A program made the translations under genes and the position numbers. DNA of 64,000 bases, taken from assembly GCF_004634385.1 (NCBI RefSeq), contig NZ_CP037895.1, positions 1,711,245-1,775,244 of the forward strand. Direction: 5' to 3'. Source of the stretch: Thermaerobacter sp. FW80. Its GTDB lineage: Bacteria; Bacillota; Sulfobacillia; Thermaerobacterales; Thermaerobacteraceae. Shown here piece after piece: positions 17,013 through 26,274 of this stretch (its first letter is position 1; each line of letters begins with the position of its first letter). The notes beneath the pieces are model-generated. The model searched no databases, was not told the origin of the DNA, and saw only the letters and a program-made list of their open reading frames with translations.

Positions 17013-18233
17013 CTAGCCGCCGCTCCCCGCCCCCGGTGCGCCGCCCGACCCCAACGCTTCTCGGTACGCCGCCACCGGGTCGCCCGGCAGCTGCCACCCG
17101 AAGTGACGCAGCGTCGCGGCCAACGCCCGGACGAACCGCTCGCCCTTCTCGGGGCGGGCGTTCTCGCCCATGTGGCCGGCCCGCCAGACGCGGCCGGCGG
17201 CGTCCCCCCAGCTGCCGGCCATGAGGACGCCGTGTTCTTCCCACATGAAGCGGCGGATCTCCTGCTCGCGGGGGCGCAGGTCGTTCGGGATGAGCCAGGC
17301 GGTCACCGCCCGGGCGGCCGCCCGCGGCTCGGGGTACAGCTCCAGACCGGCCGCCTCGCCGGCCGCGCGGATCGCCCGCGCCAGCCGCTCGTGGCGGGCC
17401 AGGCGCGCCGCCTCGCCCTCGGCCAGGGCGTCGGCGACGGCCGCATACAGGGCGTAGACGTCCGAGGTCGACGGGGTGTAGGGGAACTCGCCCTTCTCCA
17501 GCCAGAGGTCCTTCCACAGCCGCAGGTTCAGGTAGACCCCGCGGATCGGGGTGCGGCGCCGGGCCATGGCCTCCCAGGCCGCGCGGCTGACGCTGAGGAG
17601 GGCCAGGCCGGGCGGGGCGGAGAGCGCCTTCTGCGAGCCGCCCAGGACCACGTCGGCGTGCCAGGCGTCGGCCTCCAGGGGCTCGGCGGCGATGGCGGAG
17701 ACGCTGTCCATCACCGTCAGGATGCCGTGCTCGTGGAGGACGGGCAGGATCCGGTCCACGGGGTTGGTCAGGCCGGTGGGCGTCTCGCAGTGGACCAGGG
17801 TCGCCAGTTTGAAGGGCTTCTGGTCCCGGAGGAACCGGCGCAGGGCGTCCGGATCCAGGGGCTGGCGGTCGGGGGCCTCGAAGACGGTGACCTCGGCGCC
17901 GTAGTCCCGGGCGAAGTCGGCGAACCCGTGGCCGTACAGGCCGTTGGCCAGGGCGAGGACGCGGTCGCCGGGTTCGACCAGCGAGGCGATGGCGGCCTCG
18001 AGGCCCAACAGGCCCTCGCCGGCCAGGATCAGGACGTCGCTCTGGGTATGCAGCAGTTCCTGCAGCCCGGCGCAGGTGGCGCGGTAGAGGGCGGCGAAGT
18101 CCGGGTCGAGGTCCGAGTTGGCCACGGGGAGGGCCATGGCCTCCCGGACGCGGGGCGAGACCTCCGTGGGGCCGGGGGTGAAGACGAGCCGCTCTTCCAG
18201 GCGGCGGGCGAAGGCGAGAAGGTTCGGATCCAT
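17013..18233 (-). CDS. Class V aminotransferase (alanine-glyoxylate / serine-pyruvate type)
   Basis: 406 residues, PLP-dependent. N-terminal FTPGPTEVSPRVREA is typical of the family. The aspartate contacting PLP lies in VMDSVSAIAAEP, and the Schiff-base lysine in GGSQKALSAPPGL. The C-terminal domain contains VWRAGHMGENA. Homologues move an amino group between alanine or serine and glyoxylate or pyruvate; the exact substrate is open. The ATG at 18233 has AAGGAGG seven bases upstream. The GNAT gene follows after 125 bases. Confidence 0.92.
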   Translation of the reverse strand: MDPNLLAFARRLEERLVFTPGPTEVSPRVREAMALPVANSDLDPDFAALYRATCAGLQELLHTQSDVLILAGEGLLGLEAAIASLVEPGDRVLALANGLYGHGFADFARDYGAEVTVFEAPDRQPLDPDALRRFLRDQKPFKLATLVHCETPTGLTNPVDRILPVLHEHGILTVMDSVSAIAAEPLEADAWHADVVLGGSQKALSAPPGLALLSVSRAAWEAMARRRTPIRGVYLNLRLWKDLWLEKGEFPYTPSTSDVYALYAAVADALAEGEAARLARHERLARAIRAAGEAAGLELYPEPRAAARAVTAWLIPNDLRPREQEIRRFMWEEHGVLMAGSWGDAAGRVWRAGHMGENARPEKGERFVRALAATLRHFGWQLPGDPVAAYREALGSGGAPGAGSGG

Positions 18234-18583
18234 GGCGAATCCTCCTTGTCCTGGACCCGGGAGGGTGGTCCTGGCCCCGATAGGGCGGAAGAGGATCCGG
18301 CCCCCGGGGCCGGTCCGGTGGTCCCCATCGAACCCATGGTAGCGCACAAGAAGCGTTGCGAGGGGCATGGACGCCAGAGCGCGGGGGACTGGCCGCGCGG
18401 GGGCTTGGGGGCGGCGACTCGCCGGGCCCGTTCCAGGACGCGCCCGGTCCCATCAGGAGGTGCCGGGCCGGCCCAAGGACATATCTGGTCTGCGCAGGGA
18501 CGTGTCCGATCAAGGTCCCGTCCGACCCGCCCGGTCGCTGCGGCTGGATCGGCTCGTTCGGCGTCGCGGGGGAGGTGAGGCGG
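18234..18583. other. 350-base spacer between divergent genes
   Basis: It should contain the aminotransferase promoter on the minus strand and that of the plus-strand genes. No clear promoter or structured element was identified. Confidence 0.4.
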
Positions 18584-18667
18584 ATGCGTCGCTGGCTGGC
18601 GTGCGGGAGCGGGTGGTACTGGCTATACGCGGCCGCGGGGGCGGCGGTCCTGCTGCTGCTTTCCTAA
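18584..18667 (+). CDS. Putative 27-residue hydrophobic microprotein
   Basis: MRRWLACGSGWYW leads into a run of Ala, Val and Leu to the C-terminus, giving one membrane span with a positive N-terminus. The ATG at 18584 follows GGAGGTGAGG with ideal spacing. The stop at 18665-18667 lies 37 bases before the next gene, so it may be cotranscribed with the hydrolase. No family is recognised; the ribosome binding site and topology are the only support. Confidence 0.4.
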   Translation: MRRWLACGSGWYWLYAAAGAAVLLLLS

Positions 18668-18704
18668 CATGCGGCGTTTCTCCGGTGAGAGGAGTGGTGC
18701 CGCG

Positions 18705-19712
18705 GTGACAACCTTCGACCGGCTGGCATCCCGGGTCTTCGATCTCTACGAGCGCCAGCAATACCGGCAGGCCCTGGATCTCCTTGACAGGGAGGGGGTC
18801 GGTCACCCGGAACAGGCCTGGCACATCGGGTATTGGCGGGTTTGTTTGCTAACGCGCCTGGGCGACGCGGAGGCCGCGTTGACCCATTTGGAGCAACTGC
18901 TCGACCAGGGCCTGTGGATTCCCGTGACATGGTTGCGCAACGACCCCGACCTGGCCGGGCTTCGGGGCCACCCGCGCTTCGAGCGGGCGGTCGCGGTGTG
19001 CGAACAACGTCAGAGCGAAGCGCAACGAATGGTCGTGCCGCGGCGCGTCCTCCTGTTCCCCGAGGGAACCGCTCTACGTCCCGAAGATACCGCGCTGAGC
19101 CAGGGCAGCGGGTCCGCCCCGCCGGGCCGGAGTTCCGCTCCGGTCCTCATCGCGCTTCACGGCAACGCCGAGAACGCCGCCAGGGCGGCGGGTTGCTGGC
19201 GCTTCGTGGCTTCCCACGGATGGGCCCTTCTGGTCCCCCAGTCGACCCAGGTCATGGGTCCGGATGCCTACCACTGGGACGATCTCGACCGGGGTGCCCA
19301 GGATGTCCGGTACCATTACCGGTCGATGCTCGACGATGCGGCTGCCCCGGGGGCTTCCCTCGATCCCAAGCGGGTGGTGCTGGCGGGGTTCTCCCGAGGT
19401 GCAGCCCTTGCCCTCCACCTCGCCCTGTCGGGGGTTCTACTTGCCCGGGGTGTCATCGCCCTTGCGCCTCACCTGACGGATTGGAGCTACATGGAAGGAC
19501 TTCTGGAGCCAAGCCCTCGCAACCCAGGCCTCCGGGCCTACTTCTGGGCCGGGTCTCGGGACGAACGGGCCGTCCGCATGATTGAGGACGTGGCCAGGTG
19601 GATGGAGGCGGCGGGCCTCACGGTACAGGTCGAGATCGTCCAGGGGGCCGGGCACTTCTACCCACCCGACCTCGAGGCGCGCATCGCACCGCTGCTCGCC
19701 ACATGGCGGTGA
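18705..19712 (+). CDS. Alpha/beta hydrolase with helical N-terminal region
   Basis: 335 residues. The first 110 look helical and TPR-like (YERQQYRQALDLLDREG; LTRLGDAEAALTHLEQLLDQ). An alpha/beta hydrolase of the phospholipase/carboxylesterase kind follows: VLIALHGNAENAA (oxyanion HGN), nucleophile GFSRGAALAL (G-x-S-x-G), and a C-terminal histidine in GAGHFYPPDL. It is predicted to be a cytoplasmic serine esterase of unknown substrate. The GTG at 18705 is chosen for GAGAGGAG upstream; an ATG at 18669 is also possible. A GGACGAACGGGCC word lies at 19559-19571. Confidence 0.82.
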   Translation: MTTFDRLASRVFDLYERQQYRQALDLLDREGVGHPEQAWHIGYWRVCLLTRLGDAEAALTHLEQLLDQGLWIPVTWLRNDPDLAGLRGHPRFERAVAVCEQRQSEAQRMVVPRRVLLFPEGTALRPEDTALSQGSGSAPPGRSSAPVLIALHGNAENAARAAGCWRFVASHGWALLVPQSTQVMGPDAYHWDDLDRGAQDVRYHYRSMLDDAAAPGASLDPKRVVLAGFSRGAALALHLALSGVLLARGVIALAPHLTDWSYMEGLLEPSPRNPGLRAYFWAGSRDERAVRMIEDVARWMEAAGLTVQVEIVQGAGHFYPPDLEARIAPLLATWR

Positions 19713-19825
19713 TCCCCTGCGGGGCAATCTAGGAAAGGCCTGCATTTTTTGTCGAGCTGTCGGCCGCAGGTACGTCGACCGGCCCCGGGTCCCGGGTAGC
19801 CGCAGCAAGTCGAAAGGACGCCCCC

Positions 19826-21148
19826 ATGACGGAAGGATCACCGCGCCCAACCCCTCAGGCATCGCCCGCAGCGCCCCGGAGCAGGGGGCGCCGTACGGCA
19901 CCGTCGCCCCAGGCGCCGGCGGAGGCAGGGCCGGACCCGGCCGGCGGGACGCATTCCAACTCCCCGGAGGACCGCAGGGGGGCGCCGGAGGTGTCCGGTT
20001 CGGGCATCTCGGCGGCGGTGCCTGGCGCCGCCATCGCGGCGGAGGGTCCTGACGCCGGCGTCACGGGGGCGGGTCCTCGTTCCGGCATTCTTCGGGGTGC
20101 GACCATCCAGGTGGGCGGCGTGCAGCTTCACCTGGGCTTCGTTGCCATTTGCCTTTCGGAACGGGACTGCTCGCCCGCCGGGTCCATGACGGTGACGGCG
20201 GCGTCGCGCCTCGACCCCGAAGCGCGGCGCTACCGGTTGCGGGAGATCGCCCGCCGCAACCTGGAGAACACCCTGCGGATCCTGTTCTTCGCCCGGGCCC
20301 ACGGAATCCGCCTCTACAGGATCTCTGCCAACATGATTCCCCTGACAACCCACCCCCTGACCGCCGACTGGCGGTGGTGGGACGAGCCGGACCTGCAGGC
20401 CACGGGCGCCCGGGTCGGCCGGGTGGCCCGGGAGGCGGGCATCCGGCTCAGTTCCCACCTGCCCGAAATCTGTGGCCTGGGCAGTGAGAGCCAGTTTCGC
20501 TGGCTTGGCGCGTACCTGGCCTACCACCGCCGCCTGTTCGACCTCCTGGATCTGGACGAACGGGCCAGGATCGTGATCCACGTGGGCGGGCGCCGGGGTC
20601 GGAGCCAGGGTCCGGGCGAGAACCGCGGGCGCGAGCGGCACCAGCGGGCTGCGGCCGGGGATGGAGCGCGGGCGATCCTTGAGAAAGCGGGGCGTCATCT
20701 GGAGCAACTGGACGGGTGGGCCCGGTCCCGGCTGGTCCTGGAGAACGACGACCGGACCGTGGACATCGCCACCACCCTGGAACTGGCGGAACGGTTCGGC
20801 CTGCCCGTGGCCTTCGATTGGCACCACCACGTCTGCTGCCCGCCGGCAGCCTTTCCGGAGCCCCGGAGCGCGGAGGGCCTGGCCGCCCTGGAGCCGCTCC
20901 TGGTCAGGACCTTTCGCCTGTGGCGGGACCGGCCGCCCAAGATCCACCTCTCCAGTCCCCGGGACGGCGCCAGCCTGCGGGCCCATGCCGACTACGTGGA
21001 CCCGGCCTTCGTCAAGCCGCTGCTGGCGATCCTCCCCCGGCTGGGCGTCCCGGAGGTCGACGGGATGGTGGAGGCGAAGAAGAAAGACCTGGCCCTATTC
21101 CGGCTGGCACGGGTTCTGGGAGCAGGGACCGCGTCCCCAGGCCCGTAA
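19826..21148 (+). CDS. uvsE: UV DNA damage endonuclease UvsE/UVDE
   Basis: 440 residues. The first 95 are low-complexity. The TIM-barrel UVDE domain follows: LGFVAICLSE, RNLENTLRILFFARAHGIRLYRISAN, SSHLPE, VIHVGG, LENDD, FDWHHHVCC, KIHLSSPRDG and VDGMVEAKKKD. These carry the histidine, aspartate and glutamate ligands of the metal centre. The enzyme nicks DNA 5' of UV photoproducts, starting an alternative excision repair. The ATG at 19826 has GAAAGGA upstream. A 30-residue Arg/Gly-rich insertion follows HVGG. A tnpB element with an SOS-like operator starts about 290 bases downstream. Confidence 0.93.
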   Translation: MTEGSPRPTPQASPAAPRSRGRRTAPSPQAPAEAGPDPAGGTHSNSPEDRRGAPEVSGSGISAAVPGAAIAAEGPDAGVTGAGPRSGILRGATIQVGGVQLHLGFVAICLSERDCSPAGSMTVTAASRLDPEARRYRLREIARRNLENTLRILFFARAHGIRLYRISANMIPLTTHPLTADWRWWDEPDLQATGARVGRVAREAGIRLSSHLPEICGLGSESQFRWLGAYLAYHRRLFDLLDLDERARIVIHVGGRRGRSQGPGENRGRERHQRAAAGDGARAILEKAGRHLEQLDGWARSRLVLENDDRTVDIATTLELAERFGLPVAFDWHHHVCCPPAAFPEPRSAEGLAALEPLLVRTFRLWRDRPPKIHLSSPRDGASLRAHADYVDPAFVKPLLAILPRLGVPEVDGMVEAKKKDLALFRLARVLGAGTASPGP

Positions 21149-21527
21149 TCCGGCCACGTCAAGGAGTGCACCCGCAACCGAGCATGGACAGGAACCGCAA
21201 CGGGAACCCGAACCGGGATGACCTTCCGGCCGAGCGCCCCGCCGGCCCGCCGATCGCTACGCCCAGCCCGGTGGAGATCCTTCCCCTGGTTCGCTCTCTG
21301 GCCGAGGCCGGCTGCCCGGTGGTGCTGGGCGGTAGCGGGCTTCTGGCCAGCCTGGGGCTGATCGACCGGGTCCGCGACTGGGACCTGGTCACCGACGCGC
21401 CGGTGGAACGGGTGATGGCCGCGGCGCCCACGTTACGGGGCTGAGAACAGCTAACGCGCTTCTTATCATTTCTGCCCCAACGTCATCAAATCTTCGCATT
21501 CCCTCCCCTCAGCTCCTCGGCCGAGCT

Positions 21528-21556
21528 TTGACACGGAACATATGTTCTGGTATGTT
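21528..21556 (+). promoter_or_regulatory. tnpB promoter with LexA/SOS-like box in the spacer
   Basis: A perfect -35 TTGACA (21528-21533) and -10 TATGTT (21551-21556) are 17 bases apart. The palindrome GAACATATGTTC (21536-21547) fills the spacer and fits the Bacillus LexA consensus GAAC-N4-GTTC. The predicted transcript starts near 21563, just before the GGGGGG site and GTG 21586. Confidence 0.65.
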
Positions 21557-21585
21557 CTCCTTGGATGGTTTTGGGGGGCCTGCCC

Positions 21586-22854
21586 GTGCGTGTGTTGCAG
21601 GCGTACCGTTTCGCCCTCGACGCCACACCCCGCCAGGAACGGGCGTTGGCCTCCCACGTGGGCGCCCGCCGCTTCGCCTTCAACTGGGGTCTGGCGCTGG
21701 TGAAGGAGCGCCTGGAAGCCCGCGCCCGGGGTGAAGACGTGGAAGTGCCATGGACCCTCGCCGCCTTGCGGCGGGAGTGGAACCGGCAAAAGCACCTCGT
21801 CGCCCCCTGGTGGCGGGAGAACTCGAAGGAAGCCTACTCCTCCGGTCTGGACGGACTCGCCCGGGCCCTGCAGAACTGGTCGAAGAGCCGCCAGGGCGAA
21901 CGCAAGGGGCGCCGGGTGGGGTTTCCCCGGTTCCGGAAAAAGGGCCGTGGCCGGGAGTCGGTGCGGTTCACCACCGGCGCGATCCGGGTGGATGACAAGA
22001 GCCACGTCGTCCTGCCCCGGATCGGGCGGGTGAAGACCCACGAGCCCACCACGGCCCTGCGCCGGCGCGTCGAAGCAGGGACGGCCCGCATCCTCTCGGC
22101 CACGGTGTCGCGGGAGGGGGGCCGGTGGTTCGTCAGCTTCACCTGCGAGGTGGAGCGGCCGCCGGGCCGCCCCCGGTTCCCCGGGCGGGTGGTGGGCGTG
22201 GACGCGGGGGTGAAGCACCTGGCGGTCCTTTCGACGGGCGTGGTGTGGCCGAACCCGCGACCCCTTGAAAAAGTCCTCCGGAAGATCGCCCGGTCCAGTC
22301 GCGCCCTGGCCCGCCGCCAAAAGGGCAGCCGAAGGTGGCAACAGGCCCGCCGCCGGCTGGCCCGGTTCCATGCGCGGGTCCGGAACCTCCGCCAGGATGC
22401 CCTTCACAAGCTAACCCACCACCTGGCGAGCACCTACGGCGTGGTGGTGGTTGAGCAGCTGCACGTGGCGGGCATGTTGAAGAACCGCCGGCTCGCCCGG
22501 GCGTTGGCGGATGCGGCCCTGGCGCAAATCCGCCGCCAGCTCAACTACAAGTGCCCCTGGCACGGGGCGGTCCTGGTCGAAGCGCCGCCCTTCTACCCCA
22601 GCAGCAAGCGTTGTTCCCGGTGCGGCGCGGTCAAGTCGTCGCTGCCGCTTTCGCAGCGCATCTTCCGCTGCGAGGAATGCGGGCTCGTGCTCGACCGGGA
22701 CGAAAACGCGGCGCGGAATCTCGCGGCCCTGGTGGCCGCCGTCGCCGGGAGTGGCCCGGAGACGGAAAACGCCCGTGGACGGGATGGAAGACCTGCCACA
22801 AGGCAGGCGATCCCGGAGGAAGCGGGAAGCCGGCACCGGCGCATGGCCGGGTAA
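21586..22854 (+). CDS. tnpB: TnpB RNA-guided nuclease
   Basis: 422 residues. N-terminal VLQAYRFALDATPRQ and FAFNWGLALV are typical. The RuvC-like nuclease is complete: D in VVGVDAGVKHLAVL, E in VVVVEQLHVAGML, and D in LVLDRDENAARNL. The four-cysteine zinc finger CSRCGAVKSS...RCEECG lies between the last two. Studied TnpBs cut DNA next to a short motif using an omega-RNA made from the element's right end. The GTG at 21586 is preceded by GGGGGG eight bases upstream. No frameshift is visible. The C-terminal tail overlaps the presumed omega-RNA region. Confidence 0.95.
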   Translation: MRVLQAYRFALDATPRQERALASHVGARRFAFNWGLALVKERLEARARGEDVEVPWTLAALRREWNRQKHLVAPWWRENSKEAYSSGLDGLARALQNWSKSRQGERKGRRVGFPRFRKKGRGRESVRFTTGAIRVDDKSHVVLPRIGRVKTHEPTTALRRRVEAGTARILSATVSREGGRWFVSFTCEVERPPGRPRFPGRVVGVDAGVKHLAVLSTGVVWPNPRPLEKVLRKIARSSRALARRQKGSRRWQQARRRLARFHARVRNLRQDALHKLTHHLASTYGVVVVEQLHVAGMLKNRRLARALADAALAQIRRQLNYKCPWHGAVLVEAPPFYPSSKRCSRCGAVKSSLPLSQRIFRCEECGLVLDRDENAARNLAALVAAVAGSGPETENARGRDGRPATRQAIPEEAGSRHRRMAG

Positions 22855-22912
22855 GACCGGCACCGCCGATCCGCAAGGATCGGCTGCCTGAAACAGATGA
22901 CGATGTTTCAGG
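22855..22912 (+). ncRNA. Presumed 3' scaffold of the TnpB omega-RNA
   Basis: Two strong hairpins (22865-22884, 22887-22912) at the right end sit where omega-RNA scaffolds end in characterised elements. The guide would start in the flanking gene sequence beginning about 22909-22913. The 5' limit is unknown and probably lies inside tnpB. Confidence 0.5.
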
Positions 22913-23409
22913 TAACGGATGGAGCGGCTCGTTTCGGCTGCGGGCGCCGAGACTCTACGCCAGCCGGTTCTTCCTCCGATTGACGCCGGTCCCGGGCTCT
23001 GAACCCCGCCGCCCTGTGGATCTGATCGGCGGGTTCGCCATCCGCACCGACGGCGGGATCTGCCGTCTGCCGGCGCTGGAGGGCGGGACCCGGCAGGGCG
23101 TCCCCACCGCCAGCCCCGAAGTGTGGCTGGTCGCCTACCGGCTGATGAACCGCCACGACCGGGCGGACCTTCTGGCCGGCTACCTTCGCCGCCACGGGGC
23201 CGCACCAGACCGGGTGCGCCGGCTGCTGCTCGAGCCGTTGCCCGCGGCGGTGCGCCGGGAGCTGGAGGCCTTGCTGGATCGGCGGAAACGCTTGGGGGGA
23301 GGGTCGCCCGGTGCCGGCAACGAATCGTAACGGAGGCCGCGACCTTCGATGCGCGTAGCGGGCCGCGGGGCGCCGCCCGCCCCCTCCGGCCCGTGAGGAG
23401 GTATTCCCC

Positions 23410-24570
<1,161 letters not shown>

Positions 24571-24602
24571 GACCAGGCTCGGGGAGGGGGTCGACCCCGA
24601 TC

Positions 24603-24743
24603 TTACCCCTCCACGTTCGTCAAGAGGTGGACGCCGTTCTCCTGGCAGCGGCAGGCGAGGTAGGCGTCGGGAAACGGTGCCGCTCCGGAGGCTTGGCGCT
24701 CGAGTGCGAACACGGCAGGAGGCAGGAGGTACTTGCCGGGAGT
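24603..24743 (-). pseudogene. Possible C-terminal fragment of a PIN-domain (VapC-like) protein
   Basis: An open minus-strand frame without a start codon reads PFPDAYLACRCQENGVHLLT and then NVEG before a stop. The D-A-Y-L-A and LLT pattern resembles the last strands of PIN ribonucleases, including their conserved aspartate. No N-terminal domain or antitoxin is present, so at best this is a remnant. The similarity is short and may be chance in GC-rich DNA. Confidence 0.25.
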
Positions 24744-24744
24744 G

Positions 24745-25836
24745 TCATTCGTCCCCGAGCAGGCCGAAGGCGCCCTCCCAACGCCGGATGAGCCCCACAG
24801 GACAGCGCCGTGCGCCCTGTCCCAGGGGATTGTCCCGCAAGATGGCCAGCAGCAGGCGCGGGGGGAAGGGGTGCGAACTGGCCCGGATGGTGCCCCCGTT
24901 GTCGTTGATGTCGACGATGTGCACCGGCACGCCCAACGCCTGGGCCAGCTCCCGGGCGATGGCCACCGCCTCGGCCCGGCGCAGGGGCGGGAGCACCCAC
25001 CCCTCGTAGGGGCTTCCGGCCCGCATCCCGTCCAGGCAACGCGCCCCGTCGCCCGCCACGTGGTAGAACACGCCGCGGATGCCCAGCGGCCGCGTCAGGG
25101 CTGCGGCGGCGGCCGCCGCCAGGATCCGCAGCCGGCCCGTCTCCGCGATGGCTACCTGCATCTTCTCCGGGACGGACAGCCCCTGCCCCCACCCCGTGGG
25201 CCGGACGTGGCGGGCCAGCAGCCGGGCGAGACGACCCGGCCGCACCTGGTGGGCGGGAATCATCCGCCCGCGGGCGGCGATCACCGCCGTCTCGCTGATG
25301 ATGGCGTGGTCGCCGGGTCGCAGGTGGGGCCCGAGGTACCGGCGCAGGGCGGCGGCCAGGTCTTCCCCCCGCTGGAACCAGTGGGTGCGCACCACCACGC
25401 GCTCGAAGGCGTGCGGCCCCACCTTGACCCGGCTGATGAAGACCCCCGCGGCTTCGCCGCCGACGGTCCACGCCCCGCCGCGTCCGGCCGTCCACCGCTC
25501 GTCTTCGCGCCCGGTCGACCGCTCCCCGTCGCCGTGGTCGTCGCGGCCGTCGTCCCGGTCCGTGTCGGGATAGGGGTCGACGGGCGTGGCCGGCTCCGGC
25601 TTCGGGTAGACCGCCGGTTCCACCACCTCGGTCGGCGCCACCACCGTCTCGGGTTCTTCCCGCGGCCACCGGTCCGGCCCGACCTCCCGGCGCGGCAGGG
25701 TCGCCGGCTCGTGGCCCGGGAAGGGGAAGGGCTCGCCGGGCAGGCGCGCGGCCGGGTCGGCGCGGCGCGGGGCCGCACGGCTGCCGGCGGGGTGTCGGAG
25801 GATCCGGCCGGTGCCGCCCCGGGGTTCGGCTGCCAC
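24745..25836 (-). CDS. CofE-like protein (coenzyme F420-0:L-glutamate ligase domain)
   Basis: 363 residues. The first 150 are acidic and Pro/Arg-rich. The conserved part starts at FERVVVRTHWFQRGEDLAA and has the nucleotide-loop-like GDHAIISETAVIAARGRMIP, which parallels the GD-x-x-VISEK-x-V-x-x-A-GR core of CofE, then HVAGDGARCLDGMRAGS and VHIVDINDNGG. In methanogens and actinobacteria CofE adds glutamates to F420. Bacillota carry many relatives without F420 synthesis genes, of unknown role. The GTG at 25836 has AGGAGG eight bases upstream. An LLM-type protein is encoded at 51.8 kb, but such enzymes can use FMN. Confidence 0.7.
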   Translation of the reverse strand: MAAEPRGGTGRILRHPAGSRAAPRRADPAARLPGEPFPFPGHEPATLPRREVGPDRWPREEPETVVAPTEVVEPAVYPKPEPATPVDPYPDTDRDDGRDDHGDGERSTGREDERWTAGRGGAWTVGGEAAGVFISRVKVGPHAFERVVVRTHWFQRGEDLAAALRRYLGPHLRPGDHAIISETAVIAARGRMIPAHQVRPGRLARLLARHVRPTGWGQGLSVPEKMQVAIAETGRLRILAAAAAAALTRPLGIRGVFYHVAGDGARCLDGMRAGSPYEGWVLPPLRRAEAVAIARELAQALGVPVHIVDINDNGGTIRASSHPFPPRLLLAILRDNPLGQGARRCPVGLIRRWEGAFGLLGDE

Positions 25837-26274
25837 GGACTCCACCTCCTGCGCCGCGGCCCGTCCGGCGATGCAGGCTCCGGCCGATGCAGCCTCCGGC
25901 GGGCGCGGGTCTTACCCCTGCGGTGCGGATCGTCTTGGCTCCTGGGGTCGCCGGTCTTGCCCAGGATAGTCTGGGTTGCGCAGGAGGGTGTCATGCGCGC
26001 GGCGCGGTGCGAAAGGGGAGCCAAGGCGTCGTGGGGGGCCCGGCGCGAGGAGGCGTGACGGCGCGATTTCGCCGCAGCGGTACCATCGCAGCGGTACAAT
26101 CCTTGGAAAGAAGCGGTTCGGTGTTGCGTCAGGGTTCGTGTTGGTCCGTCGCGTCCGTGCACCGGGATGCCGTCGCCGGCCGAGCCCCTCCGGCGCGGCA
26201 GGGGCGGCGGGCGTCCCGGCACGCAAGGGGCGCGGAAACGGGCGAGGAAACGGGGGAAAGGGGGAGGCTGGCCG

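Larger units (their letters stand above)
21437..22912 (+). mobile_element. tnpB-only IS200/IS605-group element (IS1341 type), about 1.47 kb
   Basis: Contains one tnpB and no tnpA. The left end has a small hairpin (GCTG-AGAA-CAGC, 21440-21451). The right end has two: GCCGATCC/GGATCGGC (22865-22884) and CCTGAAACA/TGTTTCAGG (22887-22912). Such subterminal hairpins are typical of elements moved as single strands without target duplication, and none is seen. The tetramer TTAC (21433-21436) directly precedes the left end, as expected for the target and target-adjacent motif. Exact ends are ambiguous by a few bases. Confidence 0.8.
21184..23330 (+). pseudogene. Pol-beta-type nucleotidyltransferase gene interrupted by a tnpB element
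   Basis: The 5' part (21184-21438) carries the nucleotidyltransferase signature: VVLGGSGLLASLGL then DWDLVTDAP (G-G-S with a D-x-D). It ends in an element-encoded stop. The 3' part continues after the element in VDLIGGFAIRTDGG and a helical C-terminus, ending at 23330. Removing 1472 bases (between 21437-21441 and 22908-22912) joins the halves in phase. Family members transfer nucleotides to small molecules or RNA ends; the substrate is unknown. The ATG 21184 start is tentative. Confidence 0.75.
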
